This document shows, piece after piece, positions 22,820 through 31,107 of a stretch of 31,107 nucleotides of DNA. Position 1 is the first letter of the stretch. Each line of letters opens with the position of its first letter. The notes beneath the pieces were generated by a model. That model saw only the letters and a program-made list of their open reading frames with translations, did no database searches and was not told the DNA's origin. Both the position numbers and the translations under genes were made by a program. Origin of the DNA: Clostridiales bacterium (GTDB taxonomy: Bacteria > Bacillota > Clostridia > Oscillospirales > CAG-382); contig QAKH01000072.1 of NCBI GenBank assembly GCA_003343885.1, positions 33,761-64,867 on the forward strand. The letters are read 5' to 3'.

Positions 22820-23367
22820 ATATTACTGATGAAACAAACTGCAAAACAGGTAGATTAGAAGAAACATGCAGCTCAAAAAGGACAGGCGGTCTTGAAAAAT
22901 CATCCTCCCCCTTGCTTTACAGCCATAGTGTCCGTGAATACGGAATTCTGACTCTTGCATACATGGGAGACGCAGTGCTTGAACTGTTTTCAAGAGAGTG
23001 CGTTATTAACTCCGGAGACACAAAGCCAGGTGTTCTGGTGAAAAGAACCAAGCAGTTTATTACCTGCGAAGCCCAGAGCGATGCGGTTGAACGCATTATT
23101 CCTGTTCTGACGGAAGAGGAAAGCGATATTTTCAGGCGTGGAAGAAACGCAAAAACGCATTTTGCCCCGAAACACGGAGAGCTTATCCAGTACAGACGCG
23201 CAACCGGTTTTGAGGCGCTCATGGGATATCTGTATCTCAAAGGCGATATAAATCGTGCGAAATTTCTTTTTAAGACTGCATATTCTGTGTTGATACCGCC
23301 TGACGGCGACAAGGATAAGGATACAGTGTCGGAAACATCTGATAGAAGCGAGATAAGTAATGGATAG
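22804..23367 (+). CDS. mrnC: Mini-ribonuclease 3
   Basis: This is an RNase III catalytic domain without a double-stranded-RNA-binding domain, which matures 23S rRNA ends in Bacillota. The signature LAYMGDAVLEL carries the catalytic Asp56, and GFEALMGYLYL holds the second acidic residue. RNAKTHFAPKH in between is typical of MrnC. The 187-residue protein has an extra hydrophilic N-terminus of about 37 residues before the catalytic core and a short acidic C-terminal tail. The start overlaps cysS and has AAGGA just upstream. The gene overlaps pth by 8 bp. The cysS-mrnC pairing is conserved in Bacillota. Confidence 0.94.
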   Translation: MEENINITDETNCKTGRLEETCSSKRTGGLEKSSSPLLYSHSVREYGILTLAYMGDAVLELFSRECVINSGDTKPGVLVKRTKQFITCEAQSDAVERIIPVLTEEESDIFRRGRNAKTHFAPKHGELIQYRRATGFEALMGYLYLKGDINRAKFLFKTAYSVLIPPDGDKDKDTVSETSDRSEISNG

Positions 23368-23986
23368 AATTTTTTCACTTTTTAAGAAAATAGAACAAGA
23401 CTCCCCCACTTCCGGTCCCGTTGATTTCATGCTTGTAGGACTGGGAAATTACGGAGAGAAGTACAGATACACAAGACACAACGCAGGCTTTCTTGCGATG
23501 TCATATATTTCTCAAAAACTCGGTATTGAGATAAACCGCTTCAACTTTAAAGCATTGACAGCGAAACATCCTTTGTCCACGAAAAACGCGTTATTCGTTC
23601 TTCCTCAGACATACATGAACAACTCAGGAGAAGCTGTCAGAGCGGCTATGGATTATTACAAGCTTGATATTAGCCAAATACTTGTAATATATGATGACAT
23701 TTCCCTGCCCTGCGGAAAACTGAGAATACGCAAAAACGGAAGCGCCGGCGGACATAACGGTATAAAATCAATTATAGAACACACCGGCAGCGAAAACTTT
23801 GCAAGAATAAAAATTGGTGTAGGTGAGAAGCCGCATCCCGAAATGGATCTTGCCGACTGGGTTCTTTCAAGCTTTTCCGAGCAAGAACAGAAATTACTTT
23901 TTGATAAATTTGAAAATGTTTATAAAGCCGTTTTACTCATCGCCGACGGAAAGACAGATGAAGCAATGAACAAATACAACGGTTAA
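23360..23986 (+). CDS. pth: Peptidyl-tRNA hydrolase
   Basis: It cleaves peptidyl-tRNA released from stalled ribosomes. Motifs are LVGLGNYGEKY at residues 25-35, catalytic His40 in TRHNAGF, the YMNNSG segment, and the Asp-containing YDDISLPCGKLRIRKNGSAGGHNG loop, whose central part is GKLRIRK. The length of 208 residues includes about 20 extra N-terminal residues compared with most Pth proteins. The only well-placed start, ATG at 23360, gives that extension; an internal start near the core is not supported by a better site. It is translationally coupled to mrnC by an 8-bp overlap. Confidence 0.95.
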   Translation: MDRIFSLFKKIEQDSPTSGPVDFMLVGLGNYGEKYRYTRHNAGFLAMSYISQKLGIEINRFNFKALTAKHPLSTKNALFVLPQTYMNNSGEAVRAAMDYYKLDISQILVIYDDISLPCGKLRIRKNGSAGGHNGIKSIIEHTGSENFARIKIGVGEKPHPEMDLADWVLSSFSEQEQKLLFDKFENVYKAVLLIADGKTDEAMNKYNG

Positions 23987-24079
23987 CTAAATATTTTCTT
24001 AATGCGATAAAGTTGAATCGAATACAAAGACATTGTTTTTTGCAAAATATAAAGGCGTTGTATTGAAAGGAGGCGTTAT

Positions 24080-24889
24080 ATGGAGAATAGTTCCGTTTCA
24101 TCGATAAAAAAACGGGCAAGACAAATCTTGTATAAAAACTGGCTGACGCATATAGCCGCCTTTTTTGTTTTCTCCGTTTGCGTGACAGCCGGCTATTCAG
24201 CAGCTGCCTCCCTGCTCATCATTGTCGGGCAATATATTACGGATACTCTTTTTTATGTCTTTTCTGCGGCAATAACGCTTCTTATGGTGTCAGTAACCAT
24301 TCCGCTTGTGTACGGTATGTTCGTGTTCGAATATGGTGCTGTTTGTAAAAACGAAGCGGATATCAGAAACGTGTTTTATTCTTTTGGTAATTCTTATCTT
24401 TACAGACGAAGTGTTCTGATGTTTTGGGGGCTGTTTTGGCGTTTTATACTAATCTTTAGCCCTTATATCTTACTGTATTATGAATTCATGGCATACAATT
24501 CCGAAGAAGAAAGCATTTTTTATTCCTTTGCATACAAAGGATACGACATAACGTATTTTTTACTTGTCTGTTTACTGACTGTGCTGTTTGTTTTGTGTAC
24601 CGGTATATATTCAAGGTATGTTACAGCAATAATGCTTGCAGTTGAAAATGAAGATATTCCTATACGTTTATGTTTTTCCCTTGCAGGTGTATACAATCAC
24701 GGTCGGACGTCAAAATATTTCTTAATTATTGCATCATTTGTACCGTTATTTGTTATATCCCTTTTATCATTCGGAATTTTATTTTTCATTTATTCGGTGC
24801 CCGTAATTGTATTGTCATGCTTTATTTTAGCCTCAGACTGTGTAAAACAAAATAATTGGTGTAAGAAATTATACAATAATATCTCTTAA
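24080..24889 (+). CDS. Polytopic membrane protein of unknown function
   Basis: The protein has 269 residues; an excellent AAAGGAGG site lies 7 nt before the ATG. About six long hydrophobic segments are visible, separated by short charged loops: roughly residues 22-47, 52-80, 110-135, 150-180, 205-225 and 230-250. The N-terminus MENSSVSSIKKRARQIL is basic and faces the cytoplasm by the positive-inside rule. The overall look (a basic first helix, then alternating hydrophobic helices in a 250-270-residue protein) resembles DUF975-type bacterial membrane proteins, but I see no diagnostic motif. It lies between pth and metG and is probably co-transcribed. Confidence 0.75.
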   Translation: MENSSVSSIKKRARQILYKNWLTHIAAFFVFSVCVTAGYSAAASLLIIVGQYITDTLFYVFSAAITLLMVSVTIPLVYGMFVFEYGAVCKNEADIRNVFYSFGNSYLYRRSVLMFWGLFWRFILIFSPYILLYYEFMAYNSEEESIFYSFAYKGYDITYFLLVCLLTVLFVLCTGIYSRYVTAIMLAVENEDIPIRLCFSLAGVYNHGRTSKYFLIIASFVPLFVISLLSFGILFFIYSVPVIVLSCFILASDCVKQNNWCKKLYNNIS

Positions 24890-24908
24890 CTTGGAAAGAA
24901 GGACTCTC

Positions 24909-26900
24909 ATGAAAGAAAAATACTATCTTACAACCGCAATCCCCTACACTTCAAGAAAACCTCATATAGGCAATACCTATGAGCTTATTCTTACCGACTG
25001 TATCGCAAGATACAAGAGAATGTGCGGATATGATGTTTTTATGCTTACCGGTACGGACGAGCATGGTCAGAAAATCGAAGACGCGGCGAAAGAAGCAGGT
25101 ATTTCTCCTCAGACTTATGTTGACAACATTACAGAGGAACTAAAGGGTATCTGGAAACGTATGAACATAAGCTACGACAAATTTATACGCACAACCGACG
25201 ACTATCATGTAAAAGCGGTTCAGAAGATATTCAAAAAGCTATATGATAACGGCGACATATACAAAGGCGAGTACGAAGGATGGTACTGTACTCCGTGCGA
25301 GTCCTTCTGGACGGAAACCCAGGCTGCGGACGGAAAATGCCCTGACTGCGGAAGAGAAGTAAAAAAGGCAAAAGAATCAGCGTACTTTCTTAAACTCTCA
25401 AAATATCAGAAAAAGTTAGAGGATTATATCGAGTCGCATCCTGATTTTATAACACCCGAAGCACGCAAAAAAGAAATGATAAATAACTTTATCAAGCCCG
25501 GCGTGCAGGATTTGTGTGTTTCAAGGTCTACATTTACCTGGGGCGTTCCTGTTGAGTTTGATCCGGGACACGTAATATACGTATGGATCGACGCTCTTTC
25601 AAACTATATAACTGCGCTCGGTTATGACGTTGATGAAAAAGGCGAGCTTTACAAAAAATACTGGCCTGCTGATTTACAGATAATCGGAAAAGATATTCTT
25701 CGTTTTCACACTATATACTGGCCGGTTATTCTTATGGCGCTCGGCGAACCTTTGCCTAAACAAATATTCGGGCATCCGTGGCTTCTTTCCGGCATGGACA
25801 AGATGTCAAAATCACGCGGAAACGTAATGTACGCCGACTATCTTGCAGACCTTCTCGGCACAGACGCAGTACGTTACTACGTTCTTGCGGAAATGCCTTT
25901 CCTTAATGACGGCAGCATAACTTATGAAATGCTGGTGTCAAAAATCAACGCAGATCTTGTAAATACGCTCGGAAACCTTGTTAACCGTACTGTCGCTATG
26001 GTTAATAAGTATTTTGACGGAGTAATCCCATCTCCGGCTCAGGCATGTGATCCGGACGAAGATCTTGCAAAGGTCGTAAAAGACGGATTTACCAAAGTTA
26101 CCGAAAAAATGGAAACACTCCACATAGCAGAAGCGACTGACGAAATAATGACTGTTCTCAGACGTTTGAACAAGTATATAGACGAAACCATGCCCTGGGC
26201 ACTTGCAAAGGACGAGTCAAATAAACCGCGTCTCGGCACTGTTCTTTACAACTTGATTGAAGGAATTCGTGTTTGCGCTTATATGCTGTATCCGTTTATT
26301 CCGGAGTCCGCAGAAAAAATAATTGAGCAGATTTCTCACCCGGAAAATACGCAGAAAATTTCTCTTGAAAACTGGAGCGACGCCGGTACATTCGGAAAAG
26401 AGTACGCAGCCGGTTCACGTGTAAATCCTGCTCCTTCCCCGCTTTTCATGCGCATTGACGAGAAAGAGTTCATGGCAAGACTTGAAGCGGACCGAAAGGC
26501 TGCTGAAAAAGAAGATAAGAAACAGGAGAAAAAATCTGACGATAAGAAACAAGACAGCGCTGATTTAGCCAATAATGAAATAATAGATATAAACGATTTC
26601 ATGAAGGTAAAGCTTATCTGCGCAAAAATTCTCGAGTGCGAGCCTGTTCCGAAGTCTGACAAGCTCCTTAAAATCATAGTTGACGACGGTACGGCAAAAA
26701 GACAGATTGTTTCAGGTATAGCAAAATTCTATACTCCTGACAGTCTTATCGGAAAGAATGTTATTCTTGTTTCCAACCTCAAGCCGGCAAAACTCCGCGG
26801 TGTAGAAAGCAACGGCATGCTTTTAGCTGCCAATACCGACGATAAAATAATTGTGTCGTTCCTCGACGACAGCGTATCACCCGGTACTGTTATACGCTAA
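24909..26900 (+). CDS. metG: Methionyl-tRNA synthetase
   Basis: This class I enzyme charges both initiator and elongator tRNA-Met. The ATG at 24909 with AGAAGGA upstream gives MKEKYYLTTAIPY; an ATG at 24891 lacks this fit. HIGN is at 19-22 and KMSKS at 298-302. A single zinc knuckle has C127-x2-C130 and C144-x2-C147. The C-terminal OB-fold tRNA-binding domain spans about residues 560-663 (VKLICAKILECEPVPKSDKL), after a Lys/Glu/Asp-rich linker near 528-548. The length of 663 residues is typical of Bacillota MetG. tatD follows 51 nt later, a conserved order. Confidence 0.97.
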   Translation: MKEKYYLTTAIPYTSRKPHIGNTYELILTDCIARYKRMCGYDVFMLTGTDEHGQKIEDAAKEAGISPQTYVDNITEELKGIWKRMNISYDKFIRTTDDYHVKAVQKIFKKLYDNGDIYKGEYEGWYCTPCESFWTETQAADGKCPDCGREVKKAKESAYFLKLSKYQKKLEDYIESHPDFITPEARKKEMINNFIKPGVQDLCVSRSTFTWGVPVEFDPGHVIYVWIDALSNYITALGYDVDEKGELYKKYWPADLQIIGKDILRFHTIYWPVILMALGEPLPKQIFGHPWLLSGMDKMSKSRGNVMYADYLADLLGTDAVRYYVLAEMPFLNDGSITYEMLVSKINADLVNTLGNLVNRTVAMVNKYFDGVIPSPAQACDPDEDLAKVVKDGFTKVTEKMETLHIAEATDEIMTVLRRLNKYIDETMPWALAKDESNKPRLGTVLYNLIEGIRVCAYMLYPFIPESAEKIIEQISHPENTQKISLENWSDAGTFGKEYAAGSRVNPAPSPLFMRIDEKEFMARLEADRKAAEKEDKKQEKKSDDKKQDSADLANNEIIDINDFMKVKLICAKILECEPVPKSDKLLKIIVDDGTAKRQIVSGIAKFYTPDSLIGKNVILVSNLKPAKLRGVESNGMLLAANTDDKIIVSFLDDSVSPGTVIR

Positions 26901-26951
26901 AAACACCACGCATTTTTGGACAGTTATGCATATTGAGAAAGGAATATTCTT

Positions 26952-27746
26952 ATGAAAATGTTTGACTCCCATGCGCATTATGACGATGCCAAATTTGACG
27001 GTATTGCAGATGATATAATTAAGGAAGTCCACAGCGCAGGAGTTGAAAAAATCACAAATATCGGTGCAAGTCTCGCTTCAAGCGAGGCTTCACTGCGTTT
27101 GGCGCAAAAGTATGATTTTTTCTATGCCGCAGTGGGCGTTCACCCGTCAGACGCTCCGACAGACATGCAAAATCCTGACTGGCTCAATTTGGTAGAAAAA
27201 ATGTACAATTCAAGTGAAAAAGCTGTCGCTGTCGGGGAGATAGGACTTGACTATCATTACGATAAAGACTATAAAGATTTGCAGCTTGAATGCTTCAGGC
27301 TTCAGATGAAACTTGCACAAACCCTTAATGCACCAGTTGTCGTTCATGACAGGGAAGCGCATGAAGATACATTGCAAGTGCTTTCCGAATTTCCGGATGT
27401 CAAATGCGTGCTGCACAGTTTTTCCGGAAGCTATGAAATGGCAAAAGAAATATTGAAGATGGGAAACTACATTTCTGTGAACGGAGTAATAACCTTTTCA
27501 AACGCACGAAAAACCGTTGACGTTTTTACAAGACTGCACGAGCTCGGAGACGAGGCATACGGAAGAGTTATGCTTGAAACAGATTGCCCATATCTTACGC
27601 CTGTACCTTACCGCGGTAAAACTAACAGGTCGGATTATATGCGGTATACCGCTCAAAAAGCGGCTGAATGTATGGGAATAACTTTTGAGGAATTTTGCAA
27701 TCTGACTTACAAAAACGCCTGTGAGTTCTACGGAATTAACGACTGA
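26952..27746 (+). CDS. tatD: TatD family metal-dependent deoxyribonuclease
   Basis: TIM-barrel metallo-nuclease. Motifs are FDSHAHYDD at residues 4-12 with the metal-binding His pair, VGEIGLDYH near 94, VVHDREAHED near 130, HSFSG near 155 and ETDCPYLTP near 207 with the metal-binding Asp. The length of 264 residues is standard. GAAAGGAAT precedes the ATG. The location after metG is the usual one in Bacillota. The physiological role of TatD proteins is still debated (DNA repair or quality control of substrates). Confidence 0.95.
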   Translation: MKMFDSHAHYDDAKFDGIADDIIKEVHSAGVEKITNIGASLASSEASLRLAQKYDFFYAAVGVHPSDAPTDMQNPDWLNLVEKMYNSSEKAVAVGEIGLDYHYDKDYKDLQLECFRLQMKLAQTLNAPVVVHDREAHEDTLQVLSEFPDVKCVLHSFSGSYEMAKEILKMGNYISVNGVITFSNARKTVDVFTRLHELGDEAYGRVMLETDCPYLTPVPYRGKTNRSDYMRYTAQKAAECMGITFEEFCNLTYKNACEFYGIND

Positions 27747-27762
27747 TTTTAGGAGGTTTACC

Positions 27763-28497
27763 ATGACACGCACGGTTTTGATAACCGGAGGCGCCAAAGG
27801 TATAGGAGCCGCATGTGCTGAGCACTTTGCATGCCTTGGCTGCAACGTAGTTATAAACTATTTGACAAGCGAGACTTTGGCTAAAAACTTACAAAAAGAA
27901 CTATCAGACCGTGGATATAATGTTTTAACCGTTAAAGCTGATGTATCGTCAAAGACACAGGTTGAAAAGATGTTCGAACTTGCGGACAAAACCTTCGGCG
28001 GCGTTGATATACTCATAAATAATGCCGGTATATCCAAGATAGGCATATTTAATGATTTTTCGGAAGAAGATTACGATAATATATTTGACGTTAACATGAA
28101 ATCAGCATATTTGTGCTCAAAATATGCCGTCTCACACATGCTGAAAAAGCACTGGGGGCGCATCATCAATATTTCATCAATGTGGGGATTGGTCGGAGCT
28201 TCATGCGAAGTCCCCTACTCTGCCTCAAAAGCTGCGCTTATAGGTTTTACAAAGTCTTTGGCGAAAGAACTCGCGCCTTCCGGCATAACAGTAAACTCCG
28301 TCGCCCCGGGATTTATTGATACCGACATGAATGCACACATTTCTGAACAGGACAGGACGGATTTTATAGAAAGCATACCGATTTCCCGAGCCGGAACACC
28401 GATGGAGATTGCACATGCCGCCGCTTTTTTTGCCGATGAACGCTCATCTTATATTACAGGACAGGTGTTGGCAGTTGACGGCGGATATACGTGCTGA
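27763..28497 (+). CDS. Short-chain dehydrogenase/reductase (FabG-like)
   Basis: NAD(P)-dependent oxidoreductase of the classical SDR type. The start is the ATG at 27763, with TTAGGAGG upstream (MTRTVLITGGAKGIG). Cofactor loop TGGAKGIG is at residues 8-15, NNAG at 86-89, and the catalytic triad is Ser139, Tyr152 and Lys156 (YSASK). The length of 244 residues is standard, and the C-terminus ends in GGYTC. It resembles 3-oxoacyl-ACP reductase, but it stands outside a fatty-acid cluster, so the substrate is open. It is 16 nt after tatD and 67 nt before an FAD oxidoreductase with which it may cooperate. Confidence 0.92.
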   Translation: MTRTVLITGGAKGIGAACAEHFACLGCNVVINYLTSETLAKNLQKELSDRGYNVLTVKADVSSKTQVEKMFELADKTFGGVDILINNAGISKIGIFNDFSEEDYDNIFDVNMKSAYLCSKYAVSHMLKKHWGRIINISSMWGLVGASCEVPYSASKAALIGFTKSLAKELAPSGITVNSVAPGFIDTDMNAHISEQDRTDFIESIPISRAGTPMEIAHAAAFFADERSSYITGQVLAVDGGYTC

Positions 28498-28564
28498 AAA
28501 AACAAATGTACTTAAAAAGCAGTGCAAATACACTTAAAATACAGTAAAGGAGAGACTTTACAAA

Positions 28565-29884
28565 ATGTCTACATACACTCTTACATCACGGGAAATACCG
28601 CACGACAGCACTTATGACGTTATTGTCTGCGGAGGCGGACCTGCCGGATGCGCGTCTGCAATTGCCGCCGCAAGACACGGCGCAAAAACTCTGCTTATTG
28701 AGGCAAACTATTCTCTTGGCGGAATGAGTACGCTTGGTATGGTACCGACATGGTGCCCTTATACTGATAAAGAAAAAGTAATATATAAAGGTATTGCCGA
28801 AGAAATTCTGCAGGCAGAAAAGCTTGAAACACCATGCGTGCCGAAAGAAAAGCTTGACTGGGTTCAGATAGATCCGGAACCTTTGAAGAGAATATACGAC
28901 GACCTATTGGAAAAGGCCGGCGCTGATGTCCTGTTCGGTACATTTATTTCTGACGTGGACGCTAAAGACGGCGTAATAAACGCAGTCATAGTGAGCAATA
29001 AAAACGGACTTTCAGCTTATTCTGCCAAAGTATACATAGACTGTACAGGAGATGCAGATGTTGCGTACCGGGCGGGAGCTGAATGTGTATACGGCGACGG
29101 AGAGGGTAACGCTCAGGCGGCAACTCACTGCTTTGAGCTTGGAGGAGTCAATGAAAAAGTGTATGTTTCAGGTGTAAACATGCATAACGCAAACCCAGAA
29201 AGTCCCATTCATAATATTGTAAATGATGGCAAATACCCGGAGCTTGACGACGTACATTTCTGCCAGTCTTTGATTCGTCCGAATACCGTAGGCTTTAACG
29301 CCGGACATATCTGGAATGTAAACAGCACTGACGCAAAGAGCATTTCCGACTCCATGAGGATAGGCAGACGTAAAGCATACGCATACTGCAAAGCGCTGAA
29401 AGACTACTATCCCGAAGCTTTTTCAAATGCGTTTGTAAGTGAAACCGCACCGTTAATGGGAATTCGTGAGTCCAGACGGATTATCGGAGATTACATTCTC
29501 ACAAAAGACGACTACATAGACAGAAAGACTTTTCCCGATGAAATAGGAAGAAATTCTTATTATCTCGACATCCACATGTCAAAGGAAGAACAAGAGAAAA
29601 CCGGACACAAGTCATTAAGGTATTCAAAAGGCGAGTCACACGGTATTCCATATCGCTGCCTTACGCCAAAAGGTCTTAAAAATCTGCTTGTAGCCGGTCG
29701 TTCGATTTCAACAGACAGAGCCGTTCAAGGTTCAACACGTGTAATGCCAGTTTGTTTTGTGACCGGTCAGGCGGCAGGTACTGCAGCTTTTATTGCCGCA
29801 AAGCAGAAACAGGTAAATGTGCATGAAGTAGACATACATCTTTTAAGGGAAACATTATCTGACGACGGAGCTTATTTTAACTAA
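28565..29884 (+). CDS. FAD-dependent oxidoreductase (FAD_oxidored type)
   Basis: The protein has 439 residues; AAAGGAGAG lies upstream of the ATG. Residues 18-55 form a Rossmann FAD-binding fold (DVIVCGGGPAGCASAIAAA with GGGPAG at 23-28, then the acidic end LLIEA). SLGGMSTLGMV follows as the second FAD-contacting loop. Near the C-terminus, NLLVAGRSISTDRAVQGSTR and GQAAGTAA close the FAD site as in the FAD_oxidored family. No signal peptide or extra domain is visible. Family members oxidise or isomerise diverse small molecules, and the substrate here is unknown. It is the last gene of the long run, with no clear intrinsic terminator after it. Confidence 0.88.
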   Translation: MSTYTLTSREIPHDSTYDVIVCGGGPAGCASAIAAARHGAKTLLIEANYSLGGMSTLGMVPTWCPYTDKEKVIYKGIAEEILQAEKLETPCVPKEKLDWVQIDPEPLKRIYDDLLEKAGADVLFGTFISDVDAKDGVINAVIVSNKNGLSAYSAKVYIDCTGDADVAYRAGAECVYGDGEGNAQAATHCFELGGVNEKVYVSGVNMHNANPESPIHNIVNDGKYPELDDVHFCQSLIRPNTVGFNAGHIWNVNSTDAKSISDSMRIGRRKAYAYCKALKDYYPEAFSNAFVSETAPLMGIRESRRIIGDYILTKDDYIDRKTFPDEIGRNSYYLDIHMSKEEQEKTGHKSLRYSKGESHGIPYRCLTPKGLKNLLVAGRSISTDRAVQGSTRVMPVCFVTGQAAGTAAFIAAKQKQVNVHEVDIHLLRETLSDDGAYFN

Positions 29885-29993
29885 GTTGATTATCATACCT
29901 ATAAAAAAATGCACAATCGCTCTCTTTAACGTCAAAGAAATACTGACAATTTAACAATAATTATTAAGAATGTGAAAATTTTGGTAATCTCTA

Positions 29994-30022
29994 TTGCAAA
30001 AAAGAGAGCTATGTATTAAAAT
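29994..30022 (+). promoter_or_regulatory. Promoter of gap
   Basis: TTGCAA (29994-29999), a 17-nt spacer and TAAAAT (30017-30022), with a leader of about 45 nt before the GGAGG of gap. A 9-nt arm, AAAGAGAGC (30001-30009), lies in the spacer and matches in inverted orientation GCTCTCTTT at 29919-29927. Confidence 0.7.
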
Positions 30023-30073
30023 AAGACTGTTGGAAAATAATAACCATAACATAATCAAATGGAGGAATTTAAA

Positions 30074-31107
30074 ATGTCAGTAAAAGTTGCTATCAACGGT
30101 TTCGGCCGTATAGGCCGTCTTGCATTCCGCCAGATGTTCGGCGCTGAGGGTTATGAAGTTGTCGCTATAAACGACCTCACAAGCCCCAAGATGCTCGCTC
30201 ACCTTCTCAAGTACGATACTGCTCAGGGCAACTATGTTGCAATGGGTCACACCGTAACTTCCAAGGAACCCGTTCTCGCTGAAGACGGAAAGACTGTTGT
30301 AACTCCCGGTTCTATCACAGTTGACGGCAAGGAAATCACAATCTACGCTATGCCTAAGGCTAATGAACTTCCCTGGGGTAAGATCGGCGTTGACGTTGTT
30401 CTTGAGTGCACAGGTTTCTACTGCTCAAAGGCTAAGTCCATGGCTCATATCGAAGCCGGCGCAAAGAAGGTTGTTATTTCTGCTCCCGCAGGAAATGATC
30501 TTCCTACAATCGTTTACAGCGTAAATGAAAAGACTCTTACCAAGGAAGACAACGTAATTTCCGCTGCTTCCTGCACAACCAACTGCCTCGCTCCTATGGC
30601 TAAGGCTCTCAACGACTACGCACCTATTCAGAGCGGTATCATGACAACCGTTCATGCATACACAGGCGACCAGATGGTTCTTGACGGTCCTCACAGAAAG
30701 GGCGACCTCAGACGTGCAAGAGCTGCTGCTCAGAATATCGTTCCTAACTCCACCGGCGCCGCTAAGGCAATCGGTCTTGTTATCCCTGAACTCAACGGCA
30801 AGCTCATCGGTTCCGCTCAGAGAGTTCCTACCTGCACAGGTTCAACAACAATTCTTGTTGCAGTTGTTAAGGGCAAGGATATCACTGTTGACGGCATCAA
30901 CGCTGCTATGAAGGCTGCTGCTAACGAGTCTTTCGGCTACAACGAAGATCAGATCGTTTCTTCCGACGTAATCGGTATGAGATACGGCTCACTCTTTGAC
31001 GCAACTCAGACCATGGTTGCTAAGATTGACGACGATACCTATCAGGTACAGGTTGTTTCCTGGTACGACAACGAGAACTCCTACACAAGCCAGATGGTTC
31101 GTACAAT
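30074..31107 (+). CDS. gap: Glyceraldehyde-3-phosphate dehydrogenase, 3' end outside window
   Basis: This glycolytic enzyme oxidises glyceraldehyde-3-phosphate to 1,3-bisphosphoglycerate. The frame is open from the ATG at 30074 (GGAGG 8 nt upstream) to the window end, covering 344 codons. Features are the NAD loop INGFGRIGR at residues 7-15, Asp34 that favours NAD over NADP, catalytic Cys167 in SCTTNCLAP, His194 in TTVHAYTGDQ and the closing WYDNENSY. Only about 10-15 residues are missing. Synonymous codon choice differs from the neighbours (strong use of CTC, GTT and AAG), as expected for a highly expressed gene. It has its own promoter. Confidence 0.97.
   Translation, partial: MSVKVAINGFGRIGRLAFRQMFGAEGYEVVAINDLTSPKMLAHLLKYDTAQGNYVAMGHTVTSKEPVLAEDGKTVVTPGSITVDGKEITIYAMPKANELPWGKIGVDVVLECTGFYCSKAKSMAHIEAGAKKVVISAPAGNDLPTIVYSVNEKTLTKEDNVISAASCTTNCLAPMAKALNDYAPIQSGIMTTVHAYTGDQMVLDGPHRKGDLRRARAAAQNIVPNSTGAAKAIGLVIPELNGKLIGSAQRVPTCTGSTTILVAVVKGKDITVDGINAAMKAAANESFGYNEDQIVSSDVIGMRYGSLFDATQTMVAKIDDDTYQVQVVSWYDNENSYTSQMVRT

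Noticed and set aside
29951..29970. Rex-type redox operator near gap
   Set aside because: Only a TTAACAA-like half site is present; the second half does not match.
1..31107. CRISPR array, prophage or integrative element
   Set aside because: No regularly spaced repeats, integrase, capsid, portal or conjugation genes are visible; the only mobile trace is the IS remnant near 18100-18430.

Overview
This window looks like chromosome from an anaerobic, low-to-moderate G+C Bacillota of the class Clostridia (Oscillospiraceae/Ruminococcaceae-like). The basis is strong AGGAGG-type ribosome binding sites, TTGACA/TATAAT promoters, clostridial gene orders (rimO-pgsA, cysE-cysS-mrnC), an indolepyruvate:ferredoxin oxidoreductase and a cohesin-like secreted protein. 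The placement is inferred from gene content, not from a marker comparison.

Layout. Positions 1-425: two minus-strand tRNAs (Glu, Met) behind one strong promoter, plus a small plus-strand promoter/terminator unit. 425-2833 (-): a sugar-nucleotidyltransferase fused to a mutase-like domain that appears catalytically dead. 3016-4413 (+): secreted cohesin-like/Fn3 protein. 4577-6331 (+): Na/phosphate symporter with PhoU domain. 6445-6987 (+): GNAT acetyltransferase. 6995-8210 (-): membrane protein and Ogt-type DNA repair methyltransferase, overlapping. 8459-8611 (-): a 50-residue basic protein. 8733-9695 (+): mannose-6-phosphate isomerase. 9879-10649 (+): NYN-domain protein with an apparently non-AUG start.

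10785-14909 (+): iorA-iorB-paaK-ACT operon, predicted to ferment aromatic amino-acid-derived 2-oxoacids through arylacetyl-CoA. A large nested hairpin separates it from a convergent heavy-metal P-type ATPase (15054-16925, -). The ATPase is divergent from a TetR regulator (17100-17669, +) carrying a His/Cys cluster, and a palindrome sits exactly in the spacer of the tetR promoter.

17735-18430: a genomic scar, in which the 5' part of an insertion-sequence transposase is joined to the 3' end of a glycosidase-like gene that still has its terminator.

18615-29884 (+): a long co-directional housekeeping run (rimO, pgsA, cysE, cysS, mrnC, pth, membrane protein, metG, tatD, SDR, FAD oxidoreductase) with no obvious internal terminator. 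The window ends inside gap (GAPDH), which has its own promoter.

I did not find an unmistakable new defence or mobile system. The most unusual items are the metal-sensing-like TetR/ATPase switch, the IS/glycosidase chimera, the 98-nt nested hairpin, the non-AUG NYN gene and the degenerate mutase fusion.
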